64,000 bases of DNA, taken from the NCBI RefSeq assembly GCF_030866805.1, contig NZ_CP133019.1, forward strand, positions 1,178,001 to 1,242,000. Reading direction: 5' to 3'. The DNA comes from Microbacterium terrisoli. GTDB taxonomy: Bacteria > Actinomycetota > Actinomycetes > Actinomycetales > Microbacteriaceae. This document shows positions 9,595 through 18,100 of this stretch, piece by piece. Below the pieces are notes generated by a model that had not been told where the DNA came from, made no database searches, and was given only the letters and a program-made list of their open reading frames with translations. The translations under genes and the position numbers were made by a program. The first letter of the stretch is position 1. Every line of letters begins with the position of its first letter.

Positions 9595-9996
9595 ATGATC
9601 GCGTTCCTGATCCGCGCAGGCATCTTCGTCGCCTCAGCAGCGATCGGCCTCATCGTCGCCGACCTGGCTCTGCCGGGGTTCACCCTGCACTGGGACGACT
9701 GGTGGGGATTCGTGCTGGCCGTCGTGATCTTCGCGGTCCTGCAGAGCATCCTGGCCCCGTGGATCATGAAGATCAGCGCGCGCCACGCGCCCGCATTCGT
9801 CGGCGGTGTCGGGCTCGTCTCGACGTTCGTCGCACTGCTGATCGCCGTGCTGCTGCCGGCGGCGGGGATCGGCATCGACGGTCCCGTCGCGTGGATCATC
9901 GGCACGCTCATCGTGTGGCTGGTCACCGCGCTTGCCACGTGGCTGCTGCCGGCGCTGTTCCTGAAGAAGCGGGTGACCGGCCGCGCGGCGTCCTAG
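9595..9996 (+). CDS. Small four-helix membrane protein (phage holin superfamily IV-like)
   Basis: The 133 residues form four hydrophobic segments (about 4-24, 38-58, 66-90, 97-122) and end with basic LKKRVTGR. Both the length and the hydrophobic pattern fit the 4-TMS 'phage holin family' (PF04020-like) proteins that are common on actinobacterial chromosomes and are not evidence of a prophage; their function is unknown. The start is apparently leaderless (see the -10 element at 9583). The gene converges on cysE with a four-base overlap of the stop codons (9993-9996). A conspicuous 28-bp palindrome lies upstream and may regulate it. Confidence 0.7.
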   Translation: MIAFLIRAGIFVASAAIGLIVADLALPGFTLHWDDWWGFVLAVVIFAVLQSILAPWIMKISARHAPAFVGGVGLVSTFVALLIAVLLPAAGIGIDGPVAWIIGTLIVWLVTALATWLLPALFLKKRVTGRAAS

Positions 9997-10562
9997 ATGT
10001 AGTACTCGGGAGCTGCCAGCAGAGCCCGGGTGTCCTCGCCGGCGTGGCGCTGTCGCGGCTTGGCCGGAACCCCCACCAGCACGCTGTGGGGCGGGGCGTC
10101 CTTGGTGACCACGGCGTTCGCGCCGACGACCGATCCGGCACCGATCGTGATCGGACCGAGCACCTTGGCCCCCGCGCCGATCGCGACGCCGTCGCCGATC
10201 GTGGGATGCCGCTTGCCGCCTTCGCGCTGCCGCCCGCCCAGGGTCACACCGTGATACAGCATGACGTCGTCGCCGACCTCGGCGGTCTCGCCCACCACCA
10301 CTCCCATGCCGTGATCGATGAAGAACCTCCGGCCGATGACGGCGCCGGGGTGGATCTCGATGCCGGTGAGCCATCGTGTCAGCTGCGAGCCGGCACGGGC
10401 GACCAGGCGCACCCGCCGCACCCACAGGGCATGCCAGACTCGATGCGCCCACACCGCGTGCAGACCCGGGTACAGCAGTGCGATCTCCAGGCCGCTGCGC
10501 GCTGCGGGGTCGCGCAGTCGCGCGGCTGCGACATCCTCTCGGATCCGGCCGATGACGCTCAT
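9993..10562 (-). CDS. cysE: Serine O-acetyltransferase
   Basis: Acetylates L-serine with acetyl-CoA to O-acetylserine, the substrate of CysK. The 189 residues carry an N-terminal helical part ([19 protein letters not shown]) and a left-handed beta-helix of hexapeptide repeats with [18 protein letters not shown] and YHGVTLGG holding the catalytic histidines. The C-terminus is EYYI; a C-terminal isoleucine is the residue that in known systems inserts into the CysK active site to form the cysteine synthase complex. The gene starts one base after cysK ends, so the two form an operon. It is the short SAT class found in Gram-positives. Confidence 0.95.
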   Translation of the reverse strand: MSVIGRIREDVAAARLRDPAARSGLEIALLYPGLHAVWAHRVWHALWVRRVRLVARAGSQLTRWLTGIEIHPGAVIGRRFFIDHGMGVVVGETAEVGDDVMLYHGVTLGGRQREGGKRHPTIGDGVAIGAGAKVLGPITIGAGSVVGANAVVTKDAPPHSVLVGVPAKPRQRHAGEDTRALLAAPEYYI

Positions 10563-10563
10563 G

Positions 10564-11517
10564 TCACTTCTTCTCGCGCGGCGGTTCGCGAAGGTCCTCG
10601 AACAGGGCGGTACTCAGGTACCGCTCGCCCGTGTCGGGGACGATCACCACGATGCGCTTGCCGGCGCTTTCGGGCCGGGCCGCGATCTGCAGGGCCGCCC
10701 ACACGGCGGCGCCCGCCGACATGCCGGCGAGGATCCCCTCGCGCGCGGCCAGGTCGCGCGCCGTGTGCAGCGCATCGTCCAATTCGACGCCGATGACCTC
10801 GTCGTACACCGTCGTGTCGAGCACCGGCGGCAGGAAGTTCGGTCCGATGCCCTGGATCTTCGCCGGGCCCGGGTGCCCCTCCGCCAGCAGCGGCGAGGTG
10901 GCAGGCTCGACGGCGACGACCTTCACGTCGGGGTTGCGCTGCTTGAGCACCTGGCCGACGCCGGTGATCGTGCCGCCCGTGCCGACCCCGGCCACGAACA
11001 CGTCGACCTTGCCGTCGGTGTCGGTCCAGATCTCCTCGGCGGTGGTCTTGCGGTGGATCTCGGCGTTGGCCGGGCTTTCGAACTGCTTGGCCAGGATCGA
11101 TCCCGGCGTCTTGGCCACGATCTCTTCGGCCACCGCGATCGCGCCGGTCATGCCCTTGTAAGGATCGGTGAGCACCAGTTCTGCTCCCAGGGCCTTCAGG
11201 AGCACCCGGCGCTCCTTCGACAGTGACGCGGGCATCGTGATGATCACCTTGTAGCCGCGTGCTGCGCCCACCAGCGCCAGCGCGATGCCGGTGTTGCCGC
11301 TCGTGGACTCCACGATCGTCCCGCCCGGCTTGAGGTCGCCCGACGCCTCGGCGGCGTTGACCAGGGCGATGCCCAGGCGGTCCTTCACGCTCGAACCCGG
11401 GTTGTAGAACTCGAGTTTGGCCAGCACCTCTGCCTGGGAACCCTCGGTGACGTGGTTCAACCGGACCAGGGGGGTCCCGCCGAACGCGGTCGTGATGTCG
11501 TCGTGGATGCCGGGCAT
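10564..11517 (-). CDS. cysK: Cysteine synthase A (O-acetylserine sulfhydrylase)
   Basis: Makes L-cysteine from O-acetylserine and sulfide with PLP. The 317 residues contain [14 protein letters not shown] with the Schiff-base lysine, the substrate loop [22 protein letters not shown] for PLP phosphate binding, and a C-terminal [10 protein letters not shown] 11517 has AAAGG a few bases upstream and gives the family N-terminus [20 protein letters not shown]; an in-frame alternative start 15 bases earlier is less likely. It is transcribed with cysE, and its promoter region (11518-11680) is shared with a divergent monooxygenase gene and holds an inverted repeat. Confidence 0.96.
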   Translation of the reverse strand: MPGIHDDITTAFGGTPLVRLNHVTEGSQAEVLAKLEFYNPGSSVKDRLGIALVNAAEASGDLKPGGTIVESTSGNTGIALALVGAARGYKVIITMPASLSKERRVLLKALGAELVLTDPYKGMTGAIAVAEEIVAKTPGSILAKQFESPANAEIHRKTTAEEIWTDTDGKVDVFVAGVGTGGTITGVGQVLKQRNPDVKVVAVEPATSPLLAEGHPGPAKIQGIGPNFLPPVLDTTVYDEVIGVELDDALHTARDLAAREGILAGMSAGAAVWAALQIAARPESAGKRIVVIVPDTGERYLSTALFEDLREPPREKK

Positions 11518-11580
11518 GTGCAGCCTTTCCAAAAAGTCGGGATCCGCCCCAGCCTACGGTCACCGCGCGACGCGCGGCGT

Positions 11581-11613
11581 GCAATGTGTCGAAAATGACG
11601 CTCGTCACATTGC
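11581..11613. promoter_or_regulatory. Inverted repeat GCAATGTG-N17-CACATTGC between cysK and the monooxygenase
   Basis: Perfect 8-bp arms at 11581-11588 and 11606-11613 lie near the middle of the 163-base divergent gap between cysK (start 11517, minus) and the flavin monooxygenase (start 11681, plus). The layout fits a dimeric regulator binding site that controls both genes. No specific regulator is suggested by the sequence. Confidence 0.5.
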
Positions 11614-11680
11614 GTCACCGGCAGACATACGGCGACACGACGCGCCCGCAGGGAAGGACCCGGGCTTAGCGTCAGCAGGG

Positions 11681-12730
11681 ATGTCACACCTCGCCCACCG
11701 CCAGCGACTCGGGTTCTTCACCCGGGTGCTCGAAGAGGCGCCCGCTGCCGATCGGTACCGGTTCGCCGTCGAGCAGATCGTCGCTGCCGAGCGCGCGGGC
11801 TTCGACACTGCCTGGGTCGCGCAGCACCACTTCCATCGTGAGGAGGGCGGGCTGCCCTCGCCGTTCGTGCTGCTGGCCTACGCGGCGGCGTACACCGAGC
11901 GGATCACCCTGGGCACCGCCATCGTCGCATTGTCGCTGGAAGACCCGCTGCGGGTGGCGGAGGATGCCGCGGTGCTGGCGCGGCTGTCTGGCGGCCGGTT
12001 CGAACTGGGGCTGGGCAGCGGCAGCACGCTGAGCGCGTTCGCACCGTTCGGCAAGGATGCCGCACAGCGGTCGCAGTTGTATGTCGAGAACGTGCGCAGG
12101 CTCGACGACGCGCTGAGCGGTGCGCGATTGACCGCCGATGACGGCGCGCTGTATCCGGCGGCGCCGGAGCTGCGCACCACCATCTGGGAGGCGACGTTCT
12201 CGGCGCAGGGTGCGGCGCGCATCGGCGCTGCCGGGCACGGCCTGATGCTCGCTCGCTCGCAGCCGCGCACCGACGGGCGACAGAGCCTCGCCGACGTGCA
12301 GGCGCCCCTGATCGAGGCCTATCTGAGCGCGTTGCCGGCCGATGCGGCACCGCGGGTGCTCGCCTCGCGGAGTGTGTTCGTCACCGACGATCGCGTGACC
12401 GCGCGGGCCCTTGCCGAACGCGGGCTCGAGCGCGCGGCGAACGAGGCGCGCCGAGCCGGCGCCGACGTGGCGTCGGGGAGCACCGCCGATGTGCTCGCCT
12501 CACTCGACGTGCACGTGGGAACACCGGCCGAGGTCATCGATGAGCTGCGGGCCGACGATGTGCTGGCTGCCGCGACCGACATCGTGTTCCAGGCGCACCC
12601 GGTGGATCCGCCGCACGAACTCGTGCTGCGCTCGATCCAGCTGATCGCCGGCGAAGTCGCGCCGGGTCTTGGATGGAGGCTGGGCACGCGCACGCCGGTC
12701 GTCCCGCCGAACGCGGCGAGACGACGCTGA
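11681..12730 (+). CDS. FMN-dependent luciferase-like monooxygenase
   Basis: The 349 residues form a bacterial-luciferase TIM barrel. The N-terminus (RLGFFTRVLEEAPAADRYRFAVEQI, interrupted here only for description), AERAGFDTAWVAQHHF and GGLPSPFVLLAYAAAYTERI resemble the 'putative FMN-dependent luciferase-like monooxygenase' group (KPN_01858 type). Such enzymes use FMNH2 and oxygen; the substrate is unknown. ATG 11681 was chosen because homology begins there; the upstream open frame overlaps cysK and its promoter. Divergence from cysK hints at a sulfur-related role such as release of sulfite from an organosulfur compound, but this is inference. The 3' end converges on lsr2 with seven bases between the stops. 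Confidence 0.82.
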   Translation: MSHLAHRQRLGFFTRVLEEAPAADRYRFAVEQIVAAERAGFDTAWVAQHHFHREEGGLPSPFVLLAYAAAYTERITLGTAIVALSLEDPLRVAEDAAVLARLSGGRFELGLGSGSTLSAFAPFGKDAAQRSQLYVENVRRLDDALSGARLTADDGALYPAAPELRTTIWEATFSAQGAARIGAAGHGLMLARSQPRTDGRQSLADVQAPLIEAYLSALPADAAPRVLASRSVFVTDDRVTARALAERGLERAANEARRAGADVASGSTADVLASLDVHVGTPAEVIDELRADDVLAAATDIVFQAHPVDPPHELVLRSIQLIAGEVAPGLGWRLGTRTPVVPPNAARRR

Positions 12731-12737
12731 GGCGGGT

Positions 12738-13097
12738 TCAGTGGGCGGCGTCGTATGCGTCGAGCACCGTGGCCGGTACGCGACCGCGGTCTGAGATCTC
12801 GTAGCCGTTCTGCTTCGCCCAGGTGCGGATGGGCGCGTAGTCGCGCTGGCCGGTGCGTCGGCGTCCGTCCTGCGCGCCGCCGCCGCTGCTGCGGCGAGTG
12901 CTGCGGGAGCCCGACACACGGCGGCCCGCCGACACATATGCGGTGAATGCCTCGCGCAATGACGCGGCATTCGCATCGGTCAGATCGATTTCGTAAGCAA
13001 TGCCGTCGAGGGAGAAGAGAACGGTCTGCCCTTCACCCGGTTCGAGGACGGTTCCGTCAATGTCGTCAACCAACTGATGCACGATTTTTCTGGCCAT
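12738..13097 (-). CDS. lsr2: Lsr2 nucleoid-associated protein
   Basis: A small H-NS-like protein of Actinobacteria that bridges DNA and silences AT-rich, often foreign genes. The 119 residues start with the conserved MARKIVHQLVDDIDG, have the N-terminal beta/alpha dimerisation domain (FSLDGIAYEIDLTDANAASL, about 28-47), a Ser/Arg/Gly-rich linker (about 62-82), and the C-terminal DNA-binding domain with IRTWAKQNGYEISDRGR, where RGR is the minor-groove hook. An open frame extends 49 codons upstream, but the ATG at 13097 gives the exact family N-terminus. Confidence 0.95.
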   Translation of the reverse strand: MARKIVHQLVDDIDGTVLEPGEGQTVLFSLDGIAYEIDLTDANAASLREAFTAYVSAGRRVSGSRSTRRSSGGGAQDGRRRTGQRDYAPIRTWAKQNGYEISDRGRVPATVLDAYDAAH

Positions 13098-13161
13098 GGT
13101 CGAATTCTCGCATGGTGATGTACTCGCCACCCGAATTGATGACAGGACTCTCATGAATCGG

Positions 13162-14016
13162 TCAGGGAAGAATTCCCGCGCGCCGTGCTTTGGCGACAGC
13201 GGAATGCCGGGTCGAGGCATCCAATTTCGACATGGCCGCCGCAAGATACGATTTCACCGTCGCCTCTTTCAAGCCCAGCGCGACACCGATCTGCGCATTC
13301 GTGGAGCCGACCGCGGCGCAGGCGAGGACATCGGTCTCGCGCGGCGAAAGGGTGATCTCGAGTTCAACGGGGGAGTCGTGGATCGACAATGCCGCCAGCC
13401 GCTGTTCGACGAGTGTCAGGCGCTGCCGCAACGCGTCGTCTTGGACGCTCGCGGCGATCTGACGCAATTGCGCGTATGCGTCGCGCAGTTCTTCTCGTGT
13501 CGCCGCGGACACCGTCTGCTGGCGTTCGGGTGCGGCGATGCGTGTGAGGCGGCGGGCGACCTCGTCGCGGATGCGCAGCTCGGTGACGACGTCCTCGGCG
13601 ATCGCGAATGCGGGGCGGGCGGCGAACTCGCCGACGGGGGCCTGCCCCCACGATCCGCAGTACAGCACTCCCCGGGGGGTGCCCGAGACGACGATCGGAA
13701 CGGCGAACAGCGTCGCGATGCCCTCGCCGAGCACCATGCCGTCGTAGTCGTGTGTGATGCCTTTCGCGGTCCGGTAGTCCAGCGCGAGCCGCGGACGCGT
13801 CTCGAGCACTGCGCGACCGCCGAGCCCACGGCCGCGCTCGACCACGAGCGCGTCGAGGTGGTGCGTGCGGGCGCCCGCCACGGCGCTGATGTGCACACCG
13901 TCGGCCTGCAGCATGCCGCCGAACGCCACGGGAAAACGCGTGCGTGCGGTCAATTCGCCGACCGCGTGCGCGATCAGATCGACGTCCGGGTCAGCGGGGG
14001 CGGCACGCACAGGCAA
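13162..14016 (-). CDS. GAF-domain LuxR-type transcription regulator
   Basis: The 284 residues have a GAF-like sensor domain (about 10-150: AFGGMLQADGVHISAVAG, GLGGRAVLETRPRLALDY, LFAVPIVVSGTPRGVLYCG), a helical linker (about 165-205) and a C-terminal LuxR helix-turn-helix (about 215-280: LSPRETDVLACAAVGSTNAQIGVALG, then a recognition helix ending KSYLAAAMSKL). Ligand and targets are unknown. The start is uncertain: TTG 14016 and an in-frame GTG 14010 are both possible, with GGAAG about nine bases upstream. It is followed on the same strand by lsr2 after 64 bases. Confidence 0.85.
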   Translation of the reverse strand: MPVRAAPADPDVDLIAHAVGELTARTRFPVAFGGMLQADGVHISAVAGARTHHLDALVVERGRGLGGRAVLETRPRLALDYRTAKGITHDYDGMVLGEGIATLFAVPIVVSGTPRGVLYCGSWGQAPVGEFAARPAFAIAEDVVTELRIRDEVARRLTRIAAPERQQTVSAATREELRDAYAQLRQIAASVQDDALRQRLTLVEQRLAALSIHDSPVELEITLSPRETDVLACAAVGSTNAQIGVALGLKEATVKSYLAAAMSKLDASTRHSAVAKARRAGILP

Positions 14017-14125
14017 TACCTACTTCCGGGGGTGACGGTCGGACACAGGCGTCTCGTAGGGCCAACCCTACTCGTGTGACGAGCCCCGATCACGCGGTCA
14101 TCTGTGCGGTGCGCCGTTGCGAACA

Positions 14126-14356
14126 GTGAACAAGACGCACCGACGTCTTGCCTTTCCGCTCGACGTTCGCGATCACGATGTGGTAGGTGTCGTGCGCGAA
14201 CCGCAAACGTGGACCGAAGACCGAGCCTATTGGCAGCGATCCCGACGGAGGTCAGGATGCGGCGCATGGGCTGTGTTCAACGTCATTAGCCCTGGGCGCA
14301 ATTACCACGCCGTCGCCGACTATTACGCGGCGGTGCGTTCTTTCGCGGTCCCCTGA
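14126..14356 (+). CDS. Possible small protein, 76 residues, unknown
   Basis: Lies in the 473-base stretch between the GAF-LuxR gene (start 14016) and the alkyltransferase-like gene (stop 14490), which has no other candidate gene. The frame from GTG 14126 encodes a hydrophilic, aromatic-rich product (FPLDVRDHDVVGVVREPQ in the middle, ending YHAVADYYAAVRSFAVP). Third-codon GC is roughly two thirds, below the genes around it but above random expectation. No ribosome site and no recognised family. It could be an acquired or decayed gene, or not a gene at all. Confidence 0.35.
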   Translation: MNKTHRRLAFPLDVRDHDVVGVVREPQTWTEDRAYWQRSRRRSGCGAWAVFNVISPGRNYHAVADYYAAVRSFAVP

Positions 14357-14489
14357 ATGGATCGGGGATCTCGGGAGACCGACACTCGGCCGCACTATTC
14401 CGCGGTATTCGGAACGCGATCGCGGTGAATATCAGACTTTGATCGGCCCGGACGAGACGCGCCCGGGCCGATCGTGCTCCGTCGGCGGC

Positions 14490-15011
14490 CTACTCGCCGG
14501 CGGTGCGCTCGAGTGCGAGGAGGAACCGCTTGATCTCAGCTCGACCTCCGTACCCGCCGATCGAGCCGTCCGCGTGCACGACCCGGTGCACCGGCACCAC
14601 GATCGAGAACGGCGAGCGCGCACAGGCGTTGCCGACGGCGCGCGCAGCCCGCGGAATGCCGGCCATCACGGCCACTTCGCCGTAGCCGGCGGTCTGGCCG
14701 TACGGGATGTCGCGGACGCGCTGCAGCGCCTCGCGCGCGAACCCGCCTACCAGGCGCCAGTCCAGCGGCAGGTCGAACGCGCGGCGCCGGCTGTCGAAAT
14801 ACTCGTCGAGCTGACGGCGGGCGGCGTCGGCCGCGGCGTCATCGCGGCCCGGCGTCTCGCCCAGAGAACGGGTCAGCTCGGCCAGCTGCTCGCCCACGCC
14901 CTGTTCGTCGTCACCCTCCAGCACCTGCGCGCATACCAGGCCGGCATCGGTCGTGGTCAGGAACACGTCGCCGACAGGAGTGGGATGGACCGTGAAGGTG
15001 GGGTGGTTCAT
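14490..15011 (-). CDS. Alkyltransferase-like protein; MGMT/Ogt fold with Val in place of the catalytic Cys
   Basis: The 173 residues have both parts of O6-alkylguanine-DNA alkyltransferases: an N-terminal domain (about 1-80) and the C-terminal helix-turn-helix domain with RVRDIPYGQTAGYGEVA and the arginine-finger helix RAARAVGNACA. The active site, normally PCHRV, reads PVHRV: codon 14589-14591 on the minus strand is GTG, making residue 141 valine. The rest of the lesion pocket (Tyr in GYGEV, GGYGG loop) is kept. Without the cysteine it cannot accept an alkyl group, so it resembles ATL proteins, which bind O6-alkylguanine and hand it to excision repair. ATG 15011 gives the family N-terminus; the upstream open frame is not homologous. 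Confidence 0.85.
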   Translation of the reverse strand: MNHPTFTVHPTPVGDVFLTTTDAGLVCAQVLEGDDEQGVGEQLAELTRSLGETPGRDDAAADAARRQLDEYFDSRRRAFDLPLDWRLVGGFAREALQRVRDIPYGQTAGYGEVAVMAGIPRAARAVGNACARSPFSIVVPVHRVVHADGSIGGYGGRAEIKRFLLALERTAGE

Positions 15012-15175
15012 GCCTCCATCCTGCTCGGCCGTGGGTGCCGCGGGGACTCGCCGACCCGATCCGTGGATGACGGGGGCACGTGCGAGCCCTGTGCAGGAGA
15101 CGCCGGGTGGAGGCTTCTGGGCCGGTGATCCCGCGAAACTCGGGCGGGGTGCCGGGCTCGCCCAGCAGGGCCGCA

Positions 15176-15181
15176 TAGTGT
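15176..15181 (+). promoter_or_regulatory. -10 element TAGTGT, leaderless start of the 15188 gene
   Basis: TAGTGT ends six bases before GTG 15188, and there is no ribosome-binding site between them. This is the spacing expected for a leaderless transcript. Confidence 0.5.
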
Positions 15182-15187
15182 ATCTCT

Positions 15188-18100
15188 GTGTGGCGAGCTG
15201 AAAGCAATGCGGTGGCGGGTGTGCAAGATCCCTCCGCCCCGGCGGTGGTGGCTCCGCACACGCTGCGGCTTGCAGAGCAGGGGGTGACCGTGATGCACGT
15301 GGCCGAGCCTGAGCGCGAACGCATCCGCACCCAAGCAGCCATGCTGGGTGGGCGCTCCACCCTGCTGCGCTTCACCGATGCCGGCGATGCGAGCATCGAG
15401 ATCACCAAAGCCCACCCCGGCAGCCTGCCGCAGTTCATCACCGGGCGCTCGACACTGCTCTCGAACCTCTTCCGCGACGAGGTCGCACTGCGCACGGCGC
15501 GCATCGCGGCAGCTCATGTCGCGGCCAAGAGCGTGGAACTGCGCACCGCTCGGGGCCTGGATCTGGTCGCGCTCGCGGTGGGATTGGCCTCATGGTCGGT
15601 GGAGGGCGAGTCCTTCTGCGCCCCCGTGCTGCTGCGTCCCACGGCGATCCGTCGGCACCACTCCGATTTCGAGGTCAAGCTCCACGGCTCGTTCGTGGTG
15701 AACACCGAGCTGGTGCGTGCACTGTCCGACCACTTCGGCCTCGAGATCGACGGGCGAGGTCTTGCCGAACTGGCGATCGACGGCGGACTGTTCAAACCGC
15801 AGCCGGTCATCGATCGACTGCGGCAGCTGACCGCGCACATCCCGACGTTCACCGTGCGCCCGCGGCTGGTGATCTCGACGTTCGGCGACGTGGGCGCACA
15901 GCTCGCGCGCGACCTGACGTCGCTGGACCACCCCGTGCTCAACGCCCTGGCCGGACACGCCGACGACCGCGCACGGCTCTCGCTGCGCCGGGATCGGCCC
16001 CCGGTGGCCGATCCGGATGACCGGCCTCCGGCATCCGACACCCTGCTGTTGGATGCCGATGCTGAGCAGGAGGACGTGCTCGCGCGGATCACGGACGGGC
16101 AGTCGCTGGTCGTGCACACTCTGCCGGGCACCGGTGGCACACAGACCGTGATCAACGCGCTGGGCGCCCTCGTCGACGATGGAAAGCGCGTCCTGGTCGT
16201 CAGCGCCCGCCGCTCCACCCTCGAAGGCGTGCGGCATCGCCTTGCGGGCATCGGTCTGGGCGGGCTCGCGGTCTCACCCCGTCAGCTGCGCCGTGACCTC
16301 ATCCGGGCGATCGGACGCAACGAGAAGGCAGAACAGCCCCGCATCGCCGACATCGATGACGCCCTCGTGCGGCTGCGCACCGTGCTGCGCGACTATCGCG
16401 GCGCACTGACCCGCGTGCGCGGAGAGCTCGACGTATCGGTTCTGGACATCGTCCGGGAACTGACCACACTGGCCGCGACCCAGGCACCGCCGATCACGAC
16501 GACGCGCTTCGACGCGGTCACACTGCAGCGGTTGAAGAACACGCGCAGCGAGGCCGCCGACAAGCTGGTGGCGGCCGCCCGGCTGGGCGAGTTCAGGTAC
16601 GGTCCCGACGATTCCGCGTGGTACGGCGTCACCTTCACCACGACCGAGCAGGCCCGCGACGCGCATGCCCTGGCCCGCCGTCTGCACCACGAAGACGTGC
16701 CGGTTCTGCTCGAGCGCGGCTATGAGGTGATCGCCCAGACGCGCATGCGCCCCTTCCGCTCGGTGGCCGAGCTCGGCGGCTATCTGCGGCTGCTGCAGGG
16801 CATTCGCGACTCGCTCGACAGGTTCAGCTCGACAGTGTTCGAACATCCGCTGACCGAGCTCATCCAGGCGCACGGACCGCGGCGCGACGCGCCTGGGCTC
16901 AACGGCGCCAGTCGTCGGCGCCTGCGCCGGTTGGCGCGGGAGTACGTGCGACCGGGTGTTCACGTGCTTGACATGCACGATGCCCTCGTGCGCATCCAGC
17001 GCCAGCGCACGGAGTGGGAGTCGCTCGCCGAAACCGGAGCAGTGATGCCCGAGGTGCCGGTGGGGCTGGGCGAGGTCAGCACCCTCTGGCAGCGGGCGCA
17101 GGACGGCCTGGACCGCCTCGATGAGATCGTCGGGCGCGACGACTCCGCGCGGCTGAGCGCACTGCCTGCTCAGGCGATGGTGCGACGGCTCGGGGCGCTC
17201 GCTGCGGACTCGGCGTATTTCGAGAACCTCGTCGAGCGCGCGAGCCTGCGCACGGACCTGGCGGCGCTGGGCCTGGAACCGCTGCTGGTCGAGCTCAGCG
17301 TCCGGCACGTGCCCGAAGACCAGGTGCGCGCAGAGCTCGAATACGCATGGTGGCAGTCGGCGCTCGAACACCTGCTGCGCACTGACCGTGCGCTGCTGGG
17401 CGCGAACACATCGGTGGTCGACCGGCTCGAGCGCGATTTCCGTCTCGTGGACGAAGCCCATGTCGCGGCATCCGGCCCCCTGCTTGCGGCGCGCCTTGCC
17501 ACGCAGTGGCGCATCGGCATCGTCGACCACGCGGTGGAAGCCGACGGGCTCAAACGCACGCTGAAGGCGGGCTCGCCCACCCCCGCCGAGTTCGTCCGTG
17601 TGGCCCCGGCGCTGTCGGCGACGTTGGCGCCGGCGTGGATCGCATCGCCCTACGAAGTCGTCTCGATTCCCGAAGACGTCGCATTCGACGTGGTGCTGCT
17701 GGCCGATGCCGGCGCCCTGTCGTTGGCCGAGGCTGCCCCGGCGCTGCGCCGGGCACGGCAGGTCGTGGCCTTCGGCGATCCCGTGACGCAGCAGCCCACC
17801 CCGTTCCGCATCGCGGCCGGCCGACCGCTCCCCGAAGACGAGCCGGGCGAAGACGAGGAACCGTTCGACGCGGTGAGCGTGTTCGAGCGGCTGGCCGAAC
17901 TCGTGCCCGTCGACACCCTCACCCACAGCTACCGCGCCGGTGGTGAAGACCTCGCCGAACTCGTCAACGAGGCGTTCTACGGCGGCGAACTGGTGTCGCT
18001 GCCGTGGGCGGGATCGTATCTCGGGCGCGGGAGCCTGTCGGTGGACTACGTCGAGGGCGGCTCGGGAGTGCCCGATCCCGACACAGGGGCGGTGGAGAGC

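Noticed and set aside
9595..9996. A prophage remnant suggested by the holin-like protein
   Set aside because: Holin-superfamily IV proteins are ordinary chromosomal genes in Actinobacteria; no integrase, capsid or tail genes are near.
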